The position numbers were made by a program, and so were the translations under genes. Positions 1 through 5,431 of a stretch of 5,582 bases of DNA are shown piece after piece. Each line of letters opens with the position of its first letter. Positions within the stretch are counted from its first letter, which is position 1. The notes beneath the pieces were generated by a model that had not been told where the DNA came from, made no database searches, and was given only the letters and a program-made list of their open reading frames with translations. Source of the DNA: JBDTLH01 sp039934875 (GTDB lineage: Bacteria > Acidobacteriota > Terriglobia > Terriglobales > Acidobacteriaceae); the NCBI GenBank assembly GCA_039934875.1, contig JBDTLH010000082.1:1-5582 (forward strand), read 5' to 3'.

Positions 1-638
1 GATTGCCGCCCAAGAGCAATGGCTTCCATCCCGAACCGCCCAAGGCGCACGCCAAAATCACGCTGCGCAACAAGAAGTCGCTCGAACAGGTACAGATATG
101 CATGGGGGTTCCCTCACCCGCCATCGCCGACGAAGATCGCTACACCGGATACGTCCTCAATACACTGCTCGGCGGAGGCATGAGTTCCCGCCTATTCCAG
201 CGCATCCGCGAAGAGCAGGGACTCTGCTATTCCATCTTCAGCGACATGAACCCTTACCGCGACACTGGCATGTTGGGCGTCTATGCCGGTACCTCCAAAG
301 ACTCGGCTTCCAAGGTCGTGCGCTCGGTGGTTGACGAATTCAAGCGCCTCCAGCAGGAGCACGTGCCCGAGGACGAGCTGCGCCGCTCTAAGGACCAGCT
401 CAAAGGCGCTCTGATGTTGAGCCTCGAATCCACCATGTCGCGCATGTCCAACCTCGCCCGCCATGAGATGTACTTCGACCGCTTCTACACCATGGACGAG
501 ACCATGGAGAGCATTGAAGCCGTTACCTCCGACGGCGTATTCGCCATGAGCCAGAAACTCTTCATCCCCGACCAGATCGCCGTCACGGTGCTCGGCAATC
601 TCGATGGATTGAAGTTAAGCCGGGCACATTTGAACTGA
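1..638 (+). CDS. M16 family peptidase (pitrilysin / MPP-like), C-terminal half, 5'-truncated by window edge
   Basis: The reading frame is open from the first bases of the window to a TGA at 636-638, so the gene starts upstream; the TTG at position 3 is not a real start. The visible ~211 residues match the C-terminal domain of the M16 family. They include a GGGMSSRLFQ segment (residues 57-66 of the visible part), then R69 and Y76 in REEQGLCYS. This Arg-x6-Tyr pair has the spacing of the conserved substrate-binding Arg/Tyr pair of M16 C-terminal domains such as R824/Y831 of insulin-degrading enzyme. A long helical part follows (about 101-170), then a final strand with VTVLGNLDG. Family members of this type are about 420 aa, with the zinc motif HxxEH in the N-terminal half, so about half is missing and catalytic competence cannot be judged. 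Processing peptidases of this class cleave peptides or small proteins. The gene converges on the oxidoreductase gene with a 58-base gap that holds no clear terminator. Confidence 0.92.
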   Translation, partial: LPPKSNGFHPEPPKAHAKITLRNKKSLEQVQICMGVPSPAIADEDRYTGYVLNTLLGGGMSSRLFQRIREEQGLCYSIFSDMNPYRDTGMLGVYAGTSKDSASKVVRSVVDEFKRLQQEHVPEDELRRSKDQLKGALMLSLESTMSRMSNLARHEMYFDRFYTMDETMESIEAVTSDGVFAMSQKLFIPDQIAVTVLGNLDGLKLSRAHLN

Positions 639-696
639 CCTTTGGGATGCCCCGTCTCTTCACACAAGATGGGAGTCTAGCTTCACCTCGGCACCC

Positions 697-1605
697 TCAG
701 ATGAGCAGCAGTACCTTCCCGCCCGCTCCCTTGCGCGCAGTGGCAACCGCATCCCGTGCTTTTGTCAAAGGAAAGCGACTCGCGATCGGAATATTAAGTT
801 TCCTATTGAGTACGTCTTCCGCGATTTCGCTCAGCCGCCTGCCGTCCGCGTGAGACTGAAATCCGCTGACCTTCACCTGCGGAAACTGCGCCGCATTCGA
901 GGGCGGCTCAGTCACGGTAACCAGCATTCCGCCCGCCTTAACCAACCCCAGCAGCTTCGCCGAAATCTCCGGACCGATAGTGTCCGCGATCGCGTCGAAG
1001 CGCCCTGCCTGTCCATAAGTGGATTCCTGGTCCAGCGCGAGCAGCGCATCCGCCTTCAATTCAGCAGCCGCCTCGAACTCCCGCGCGCGCACCCCGGCGG
1101 TCACCTCCGCGCCCGCGCGCTGGGCGGCATAGACAGCGGAGCGGCCAACACTGCCCAATGCACCGGTAATCAAAATCCTCTGCCCCTGTTTGATTCCCAC
1201 GCCCTCTTCGATCAGTTGCACGCCGGTAAGCGTTACCAGCGGCAATGCGGCAGCCTCAGTCAAGTCGAGCCCCTCGGGCACACGCGCAAAAGCGTCAGCC
1301 TTGCCCACGACCAGCTCCGCCCAGGTCTCACGCCCCACTGCGATCACGGGGTCTCCGATCTTGAACCGGGTTACGCCTGCCCCTAACTGCTTGACCGTCC
1401 CAGCAACGTCGCGCCCCAGAATTCCCGGCATGGCGAGCGGCATGAAGTGTTGATAAGCGCCGCTCAGCACCTTCCAATCGACAGGATTCACGCTGCTGGC
1501 CACCTGCCCCACCAGAATCTCCCCGGCACCGGGCTGAGGGTCGGGAGTATCCTCGATAACCAACTGGTCCACATCGCCATATTGATGAATTCTTACTGCT
1601 TTCAT
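697..1605 (-). CDS. NADP-dependent, zinc-independent quinone oxidoreductase-like MDR protein
   Basis: This 302-aa protein belongs to the medium-chain dehydrogenase/reductase superfamily, in the quinone oxidoreductase / alkene reductase branch. These enzymes use NADPH to reduce quinones or activated double bonds in the cytoplasm. Visible signatures are the N-terminal GroES-like domain (SSVNPVDWKVLSG, then GILGRDVAGTV at about 62-72, and VTRFKIGDPVIAVG) and a Rossmann fold with ILITGALGSVGRSAV at about 144-158, where GALGSVG replaces the usual GAxGGVG. The C-terminus has the family-typical GGKVLLLI. No cysteine/histidine pattern for the catalytic or structural zinc is present. I chose the ATG at 1605 over the TTG at 1611 because AAGAGG (1612-1617) sits 6 bases before it and MKAVRIHQYG is the usual beginning of this family. 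The substrate cannot be read from sequence. The gene lies 81 bases downstream of the hicB-like gene on the same strand. Confidence 0.93.
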   Translation of the reverse strand: MKAVRIHQYGDVDQLVIEDTPDPQPGAGEILVGQVASSVNPVDWKVLSGAYQHFMPLAMPGILGRDVAGTVKQLGAGVTRFKIGDPVIAVGRETWAELVVGKADAFARVPEGLDLTEAAALPLVTLTGVQLIEEGVGIKQGQRILITGALGSVGRSAVYAAQRAGAEVTAGVRAREFEAAAELKADALLALDQESTYGQAGRFDAIADTIGPEISAKLLGLVKAGGMLVTVTEPPSNAAQFPQVKVSGFQSHADGRRLSEIAEDVLNRKLNIPIASRFPLTKARDAVATARKGAGGKVLLLI

Positions 1606-1611
1606 GAGCAA

Positions 1612-1617
1612 CCTCTT
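1612..1617 (-). promoter_or_regulatory. Ribosome binding site of the MDR oxidoreductase
   Basis: On the minus strand the hexamer AAGAGG lies 6 bases upstream of the ATG at 1605. It would overlap the alternative TTG start at 1611, which argues for the ATG. Confidence 0.6.
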
Positions 1618-1628
1618 GCTTTCGATTC

Positions 1629-1640
1629 GATTCTTGAATC
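1629..1640. promoter_or_regulatory. Small inverted repeat (candidate operator) upstream of the MDR oxidoreductase
   Basis: GATTC TT GAATC is a perfect 5-bp inverted repeat with a 2-bp centre. It starts 23 bases upstream of the oxidoreductase ATG in the short gap after the hicB-like gene. A further GATTC copy directly adjoins it on one side (1624-1628). The position would suit a repressor site for a MarR-, HxlR- or RHH-type regulator. I see no good -10/-35 pair here, so a hairpin role or chance remain possible. Confidence 0.3.
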
Positions 1641-1686
1641 AATAGAGATGGCGTCTTGCGACGGTGGGATGGCGCAATCCCTGCTG

Positions 1687-2028
1687 CTATTCAACTTGCG
1701 CCAGATACTCTTCGAGCGCATCGTGGACGACGGCGTTTAACTTCTTATGGCGCTCCTCCGCAAAGAGAGCGGCGCGCTTATGCAACTCGTGGCCCAGCCG
1801 GACGTTGAAGCTGCCCTTGAACGGCGTGTCCGGTGCCTTCCCTTCCGCCTGGCAAAAAGCGAGATATTCATCGACTGCGGCCTTGAAATTCATTTCCAGG
1901 CCGCGTACGTCGCTTCCGTCATACGTGACCGTGTCGCGAATGTCAATGATGCGCGCATGCAAGAGCTTATCTTCTGAGCTGTAAAGCACCGAACCGTTGT
2001 AGCCCGCATATGCAAGTGTCTGGCTCAT
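1687..2028 (-). CDS. hicB: HicB-family antitoxin-like protein with ribbon-helix-helix domain (orphan)
   Basis: This 113-aa protein has the HicB architecture. The N-terminal partial RNase-H-like fold runs through YNGSVLYSSEDKLLHARI, IRDTVTYDGSDV and an AVDEYLAFCQAEGKAPDTPFKG stretch (about residues 10-72). A C-terminal ribbon-helix-helix DNA-binding domain follows (strand FNVRLG near 74-79, helices at about 80-92 and 95-110). In HicAB systems HicB neutralises the HicA mRNA interferase and represses its own operon. No HicA (about 60-80 aa, normally just upstream) fits in the space before the channel gene or after this gene, so it stands alone here. I prefer the ATG at 2028: it gives the family's usual length and has AGGAG 11 bases upstream. 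In-frame ATGs at 2070 and 2076 are alternatives; the TTG at 2094 lies inside the palindromic promoter region and is unlikely. Confidence 0.88.
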   Translation of the reverse strand: MSQTLAYAGYNGSVLYSSEDKLLHARIIDIRDTVTYDGSDVRGLEMNFKAAVDEYLAFCQAEGKAPDTPFKGSFNVRLGHELHKRAALFAEERHKKLNAVVHDALEEYLAQVE

Positions 2029-2087
2029 ATGACTTTGTGCTCCTGAGTAATAAACCGGATTGCTACTCATAAACATTCTTACCCGCG

Positions 2088-2111
2088 ATTGCAATTATTT
2101 ATAGTTGCAAC
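2088..2111 (-). promoter_or_regulatory. Candidate hicB promoter and operator: paired 8-bp palindromes around a TATAAA box
   Basis: Two perfect 8-bp palindromes, ATTGCAAT (2088-2095) and GTTGCAAC (2104-2111), share the core TTGCAA with centres 16 bp apart. They flank the 8-bp spacer TATAAATA (minus strand), whose TATAAA (2098-2103) could be a -10 box; AATAAT at 2094-2099 is an overlapping alternative. No good -35 is seen (GCAAAC at 2121-2126 has the right spacing but poor match). Ribbon-helix-helix proteins such as HicB bind paired short palindromes over their own promoters, so autoregulation is the natural inference. A transcript starting near 2090 would exclude the TTG at 2094 as the hicB start. 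Confidence 0.5.
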
Positions 2112-2127
2112 CTTCGCGCCGTTTGCG

Positions 2128-2140
2128 GTGGAGCGCTCAC
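2128..2140. repeat. Imperfect palindrome between mscS-like and hicB-like genes
   Basis: GTGGAGCGCTCAC reads as GTG AGCGCT CAC with one extra G, a 12-bp palindrome with a single-base insertion. It lies between the channel stop codon and the hicB promoter region. It could be a regulatory site or a weak hairpin; no T-run follows on either strand, so a Rho-independent terminator is not supported. Confidence 0.25.
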
Positions 2141-2190
2141 GACGGTTCCAGTCCCGCGCGCGCCGCTGAACTCGCATTCGATACACCGGC

Positions 2191-3207
2191 TCACAAAGTA
2201 AGCTGCTCCGCGCCCTGCTTTGCATCGCCGTTCGAAATCCCCTCCAACTTGATCGGAGGAAAGCCCACAATGTCATAGGTGCTGGATGCAATGCCGATAT
2301 GAGCGGCGTCCAATTCGGACAGTATCTGCCGGCTGATGCGGTCCTTGAGGCCGCGTACATCGTGGGTGCCGCAGAGAAAACGCACGGCCAGCTCAACCCA
2401 GTTGTCGGTAATGCGCAGAAACACCCGCGGCTTGATATCGGCGGCTTCAATGAAAAAAGTCCGCTTCAGGCGGTCCAGCTCCGGTCGTGCCATGTTCGCG
2501 ATCTCCGTCGTATGGGAGCGCACCGCTTCGAGAATGATCTGCTCCGCTCGTTCGCGATCATCTTTGAAGGAGATCGGCAGGTGCATCTCCTCCCATATAT
2601 AGGGAAAGTCGCGCGTGTAGTTGTACACCGGATCCTCGAAGATATGCGAATTCGAGATCGTCACAATGCGTCCGGAGTACTGCCGGCTATAGACCCATTG
2701 TCCCGGCTCCTCCTGCTGCACACTGGGCGGCTCCCCCATCTCCATGATCACAGTCTGTATAAAATTCAGCGCTATCACATCTCCGCGTACGCTCCCCATG
2801 CGGATGCGGTCGCCCACGTTGAAGGTCTTGCCGCGAAGAATAACGAAGTATCCCGCAAAGCTGGTAACCACCTTCTGCAGTGCGAACGCCAGCCCCGCTC
2901 CCAGCAGTCCGGCCCCGGTAGCCAGCCGCCCGGGATTGTCGAACCATATGGAGACTAGTCCGATGACCGCGAGCAAAAATGTCACCAGGCTGATCCCCTG
3001 CCGCGCCCAGAATGAAGTCTTCTGCCGGTCTCCCCCGAACTTCTCCGCGATAAAGCGCAGAAGCTTGCCAGCAAATATCAGAAAAATGATCAGCCCCAAC
3101 GAGAGCAGCAGCTTCTCGCCGTTCCTCGCATTGAACCCGAGCAGCTTAACTCCGGCGACCTGGACGTTGTGCGTCGCGCCGGAAATCTGGAAGAACGGAC
3201 CTGCCAT
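2191..3207 (-). CDS. MscS-family mechanosensitive ion channel
   Basis: From the ATG at 3207 this is a 338-aa inner-membrane protein of the small-conductance mechanosensitive channel family, which opens under membrane tension to release solutes during osmotic downshock. In this numbering the segments are: TM1 at about 32-49 (LLLSLGLIIFLIFAGKLL), TM2 at about 70-89, and a glycine/alanine-rich pore helix at about 94-122 (LATGAGLLGAGLAFALQ, then VVTSFAGYFVILRG). The beta domain begins FNVGDRIRMGSVRGDV. An insert then leads to NYTRDFPYIWEE, a motif I associate with one MscS subfamily, followed by the alpha/beta C-terminal domain (about 195-300). The frame stays open to a GTG at 3261, directly after the protease stop (TAG then GTG), which would add 18 residues and couple translation to the protease. 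Neither start has a well-placed ribosome binding site; I prefer the ATG. The channel is probably co-transcribed with the upstream protease. Confidence 0.93.
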   Translation of the reverse strand: MAGPFFQISGATHNVQVAGVKLLGFNARNGEKLLLSLGLIIFLIFAGKLLRFIAEKFGGDRQKTSFWARQGISLVTFLLAVIGLVSIWFDNPGRLATGAGLLGAGLAFALQKVVTSFAGYFVILRGKTFNVGDRIRMGSVRGDVIALNFIQTVIMEMGEPPSVQQEEPGQWVYSRQYSGRIVTISNSHIFEDPVYNYTRDFPYIWEEMHLPISFKDDRERAEQIILEAVRSHTTEIANMARPELDRLKRTFFIEAADIKPRVFLRITDNWVELAVRFLCGTHDVRGLKDRISRQILSELDAAHIGIASSTYDIVGFPPIKLEGISNGDAKQGAEQLTL

Positions 3208-3261
3208 GGCAGTGAGATGCCCCCGACAGGGTTGAAGCTGCCGCTTTAACGCACGAAACAC

Positions 3262-4299
3262 CTAATCGTCGCACCGCAACTCCGCCCTTACCGCCACCTC
3301 GATCGCCGCTCTCCCGCGCAGCACCGTCAACGCCGTCGTGCGCCCCGCCACCGTCTCATCCAGCAATCGGTGCAGTGTATCGACGCCTTCAACAGTATGG
3401 TCATCAAAGCGCACAATCAAGTCGCCCTCGCGCAGTCCCGCGCGCGCTGCCGGGCTCTCCTCGGAGACGCCGGTGACCAGCGCCGCCGTTCGCTGATCGA
3501 GATCATGGAAGCGCGCCAGCGCCGTATGCACCGCCGCAGTCTGCCCCTGCAAGCCCAGATAGCTGCGCCGCACCACGCCGAACTGGATCAGCTTGCCCGC
3601 GATAAACTGCGCCGTCCCCACGGAGATGGCGAAGCACAGCCCCTGTGCCGAAGGAATCACCGCCGTATTCACGCCCACCACCTCGCCCCGCGCATTCAGC
3701 AGCGGACCGCCCGAGTTCCCCGGGTTAAGCGCCGCGTCCGTCTGGATCACATCTTCGATCAACCGTCCCGAACTCGACCGGATGCTGCGGCCCAGCGCGC
3801 TCACCACGCCCGCCGTTACCGTCGATTGAAAGCCCATGGGATTGCCGATGGCGATCACCATCTGCCCTACGCGGATATGCCGCGCGTCGCCCAGCGCCAG
3901 CGGCGTGAGATGACGGGCATCGATGCGCAGCAGCGCCAGATCGGTATGCGGATCATCGCCCACCACATTCGCCCGGCAAGTCTCTCCGTCGAGCGTATGC
4001 ACCGTCACCCCGGTAGGAGACGCGCCATGTACCACATGGCTGTTGGTAATCACGAATCCGTCAGGAGTGAAGATGAAGCCCGAGCCGCTGCCCGCCATGC
4101 GCTCATTGCCATCTCTGCCGCGACGCGACACTTCGATCTTTACCACCGACGCGCTCGCCCGCTCCACCACCGTGGTCACCACCTGTGAGTAAGCGTCCAG
4201 CGCGTCGCTTTCGGATGGCGTCTCCGCATCGAACCGACTAAACCGCGGCGCTGCTTCCCACTCCCCACTCAAAAACTCCAACTTTTTTGAAGACTGCAT
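3262..4299 (-). CDS. HtrA/DegP-like S1C serine protease with one PDZ domain, no evident signal peptide
   Basis: From the ATG at 4299 this is a 345-aa trypsin-like HtrA protease. The full catalytic triad is present: H88 in TNSHVV, D120 in HTDLALL and S196 in NPGNSGGPLL. The protease domain spans about residues 35-240. A single PDZ domain follows (about 244-341), starting RRSYLGLQG and containing SPAARAGLREGDLIVRFD. HtrA proteases degrade or refold misfolded proteins, usually in the periplasm, but here the N-terminus (MQSSKKLEFLSGEWEAAP) is hydrophilic with no signal peptide or membrane anchor. The frame is open to 4446, but that extension also lacks a signal sequence and looks non-coding, so I chose 4299. 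The ribosome binding site there is weak; another in-frame ATG is at 4341. The segment LDAYSQVVTTVVERASASVVKIEV matches a signal-less subgroup I recall from soil bacteria. The stop codon directly abuts the channel gene's open frame. Confidence 0.93.
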   Translation of the reverse strand: MQSSKKLEFLSGEWEAAPRFSRFDAETPSESDALDAYSQVVTTVVERASASVVKIEVSRRGRDGNERMAGSGSGFIFTPDGFVITNSHVVHGASPTGVTVHTLDGETCRANVVGDDPHTDLALLRIDARHLTPLALGDARHIRVGQMVIAIGNPMGFQSTVTAGVVSALGRSIRSSSGRLIEDVIQTDAALNPGNSGGPLLNARGEVVGVNTAVIPSAQGLCFAISVGTAQFIAGKLIQFGVVRRSYLGLQGQTAAVHTALARFHDLDQRTAALVTGVSEESPAARAGLREGDLIVRFDDHTVEGVDTLHRLLDETVAGRTTALTVLRGRAAIEVAVRAELRCDD

Positions 4300-4739
4300 G
4301 GAATTTTGATTCACAAGGGCGGCGCGGGATTCGATACCCATAACCCGGCATGACGCAGCCCTGATGATGACGCGTGAGACCGAGCAGGGCCGGAGGATAC
4401 TCGTTGAGTTTGATTCTGCTTTTGTGCAAAGGTTCGCATGTTCCACCTTCGCATTCAGTTGCTGTGGCGGTGCTTAACTCCGGTTCAGTTTAACTCCTCT
4501 CGGCCTTGGGTGCACGATCACCTCAGGCTCGAGTACGCTCATGGTGGATGCTGGTGGGCCGTTCAATCTTTCGAGTGGAGGATTCTCTGTAGCTGAAGGC
4601 CTGGGAAAACCGGACGTGCCCACCTGGGAGAACAGCACCAGAGCCTTGCTGATATTGTCTCGAATTGGGTCCTTTGTGAAACACGCCAGGACGAGAGTCT
4701 TTGCGCCTCACCGCTCAGGGTGCCAATAAATCGACGAGA
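4300..4739. other. Stretch of about 440 bases without a convincing gene; contains a short direct repeat
   Basis: No frame here has a good start, ribosome binding site and recognisable product together. A minus-strand frame is open for 77 codons (4474-4707) but lacks an ATG until 4542, leaving only 22 codons after it. A 62-codon plus-strand frame (4541-4729) has no ribosome binding site and no recognisable motif. The stretch must hold the promoter of the protease gene, but I cannot point to a good -10/-35 pair. The only clear structure is the TTAACTCC repeat at 4474-4497. There is also no convincing terminator after the 80-aa gene; the 4-bp hairpin CACC/GGTG near 4709-4722 is too weak. Confidence 0.5.
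4474..4497. repeat. Direct repeat TTAACTCC, two copies, period 16
   Basis: TTAACTCC occurs at 4474-4481 and again at 4490-4497, with 8 bases between copies. A 16-base period is a turn and a half of the helix. The repeat lies about 175 bases upstream of the protease start, in non-coding DNA. It could be a transcription-factor site, but chance is possible with only two copies. Confidence 0.35.
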
Positions 4740-4982
4740 TCAGCCCTGCTTGGAATGATGCTTTCCGGCCTTCAGGTGCTCACCGAGCTTCTTGTGGAAG
4801 TTTTCGATATGTTCCCTGGTGTGCAGCGGGGGAATGTCATACTCGATCTTGTGGAGCCTCTGACCTGGCCCAGCGGTGAGAACGGTCGTCACGACGGCTG
4901 TGGGACCAGGCGTGTCGCCGTGTCCGAGCTGCGTGCCGATTACGGTTCCATCCTCATTGGTCACGACTGTGATTTTCTTCAT
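4740..4982 (-). CDS. Hypothetical 80-aa protein, second gene of a coupled pair
   Basis: I do not recognise this protein. It begins MKKITVVTNEDGTVIGT, which looks like a beta hairpin. A glycine/threonine/proline-rich stretch follows (about 19-40, with HGDTPGPTAVVTTV). Next comes AGPGQRLHKIEYDIPPL, and the C-terminal part is a likely helix rich in His and Lys (about 54-76) ending KHHSKQG. There is no signal peptide, membrane segment or catalytic motif. The arrangement GQRLHxIE plus a C-terminal amphipathic helix resembles small uncharacterised bacterial proteins in general, without a function I can name. The ATG at 4982 overlaps the TGA of the 97-aa gene as ATGA, and GGGGTGG (4988-4994) lies 5 bases before it. 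Both support this start over the more upstream in-frame start at 5021. It is probably translated from the same message as the 97-aa gene. Confidence 0.72.
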   Translation of the reverse strand: MKKITVVTNEDGTVIGTQLGHGDTPGPTAVVTTVLTAGPGQRLHKIEYDIPPLHTREHIENFHKKLGEHLKAGKHHSKQG

Positions 4983-5272
4983 GAGAACCACCCCAATGAC
5001 AGGTTGTAGGCGACCGGCCAAGGGCTCTCGTTCCGGAGGACGGAGCTATAATTGATGCCCGTGGGCCAGTAGTATGGGAGCGAAGTATCCTCGAAGGCGT
5101 TCACGCTCGTCTGGACCGTCGTGACGGTCCCATAGTTGTTCTGCGCACCCACGAAGTTGGCGCTCACGTAGACCGGTCCTACATAGATCTCCCCGTTGAA
5201 TGTAGAGGTCCAGTAGAGGGTCTGGTTGGCCGCCGCGGTGGCGACGCCGCCTGAAATCAATTGAAGAGGCAT
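4979..5272 (-). CDS. Hypothetical 97-aa aromatic- and Asn/Thr-rich protein, first gene of a coupled pair
   Basis: I do not recognise this protein. It is rich in Asn, Thr, Ser, Tyr and Val and poor in charged residues (only two Glu, one Asp, one Arg and no Lys). Alternating patterns such as TLYWTSTFNGEIYVGPVYVSANFVG suggest an all-beta fold. The C-terminal half carries aromatic clusters (SLPYYWPTG near 64-72 and NLSLGWFS at the end). No signal peptide or transmembrane helix is evident, though the start MPLQLISGGVATAAA is mildly hydrophobic. The start is well supported: AAGGAG (5278-5283) is 5 bases before the ATG, and TATAAT lies just upstream. Its TGA overlaps the ATG of the 80-aa gene. The composition would suit a small carbohydrate- or surface-binding beta protein, but that is speculation. 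Confidence 0.75.
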   Translation of the reverse strand: MPLQLISGGVATAAANQTLYWTSTFNGEIYVGPVYVSANFVGAQNNYGTVTTVQTSVNAFEDTSLPYYWPTGINYSSVLRNESPWPVAYNLSLGWFS

Positions 5273-5277
5273 GTATA

Positions 5278-5283
5278 CTCCTT
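5278..5283 (-). promoter_or_regulatory. Strong ribosome binding site of the 97-aa gene
   Basis: AAGGAG on the minus strand, preceded by further A residues, lies 5 bases before the ATG at 5272. It is the best Shine-Dalgarno match in the window and fixes this start. Confidence 0.75.
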
Positions 5284-5293
5284 TTCAGGGGCA

Positions 5294-5332
5294 ATTATAC
5301 AACCAACCGGTGACCACATATTGATTTTTTTT
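5294..5332 (-). promoter_or_regulatory. Promoter of the 97-aa/80-aa gene pair
   Basis: A perfect consensus -10 hexamer TATAAT lies at 5294-5299 (minus strand), 21 bases upstream of the ATG. This predicts a start near 5287 and a leader of about 15 bases. The hexamer at the proper -35 distance (AATATG, 5317-5322) is a poor match. A TTGAAA at 5330-5335 is a good -35 sequence but is 30 bases from the -10, too far. An A8 tract (5325-5332) lies just above the -35 region and could act as an UP-like element. A poor -35 with a perfect -10 suggests activator dependence. Confidence 0.55.
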
Positions 5333-5383
5333 CAAATCCGGTAAGATTAGGTCGCAACTAAGGGCTGGGCCCACCTCTACTCC

Positions 5384-5397
5384 GCGCCTCCGGGCGC
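5384..5397. repeat. GC-rich hairpin downstream of the RHH gene
   Basis: GCGCC and GGCGC form a perfect 5-bp stem around a 4-base loop. On the minus strand it lies 34 bases after the stop of the RHH fragment but has no following T-run. On the plus strand a T-run comes 6 bases later, but no plus-strand gene precedes it. A transcript-end role for the RHH gene is possible but weakly supported. Confidence 0.3.
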
Positions 5398-5431
5398 ATT
5401 GCTGTTTTTCGTTCGGTCGCGCAGCAGCCTT

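Noticed and set aside
639..696. A bidirectional terminator in the gap between the converging M16 and oxidoreductase genes (CCCGTC pairing with GATGGG).
   Set aside because: The stem needs a G-T pair, the loop is about 11 bases and no T-run follows on either strand.
850..1386. A 178-codon plus-strand open frame opposite the oxidoreductase gene.
   Set aside because: Arg/His/Leu-rich composition typical of an antisense shadow; the minus-strand MDR protein explains the coding signal.
2079..2450. A 123-codon minus-strand open frame overlapping the end of the channel gene, which could have been a HicA toxin upstream of hicB.
   Set aside because: It mostly overlaps the well-supported channel frame, its translation lacks the HicA glycine-serine-histidine motif, and its C-terminal end reads as low-complexity Arg-rich sequence. 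It is a shadow frame.
2299..2958. A 219-codon plus-strand open frame opposite the channel gene.
   Set aside because: It is antisense to a clear MscS-family protein, shows no motif of its own, and such long antisense frames are expected in GC-rich genes.
3370..4188. A 272-codon plus-strand open frame opposite the protease gene.
   Set aside because: It is an Arg/His-rich antisense shadow of a gene with a full catalytic triad; it has no recognisable domain.
4318..4350. A tRNA-like piece: GGGTATCGAATCCC resembles a T-arm, and CATAACCC on the other strand resembles an initiator-tRNA anticodon arm.
   Set aside because: The loop is 8 bases instead of 7, the two pieces lie on opposite strands, and no D-arm or acceptor stem can be formed around them.
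4541..4729. A 62-codon plus-strand open frame in the gap region.
   Set aside because: No ribosome binding site before its ATG, no recognisable motif, mixed third-position bases, and a competing minus-strand frame over the same bases; not enough for a gene call.
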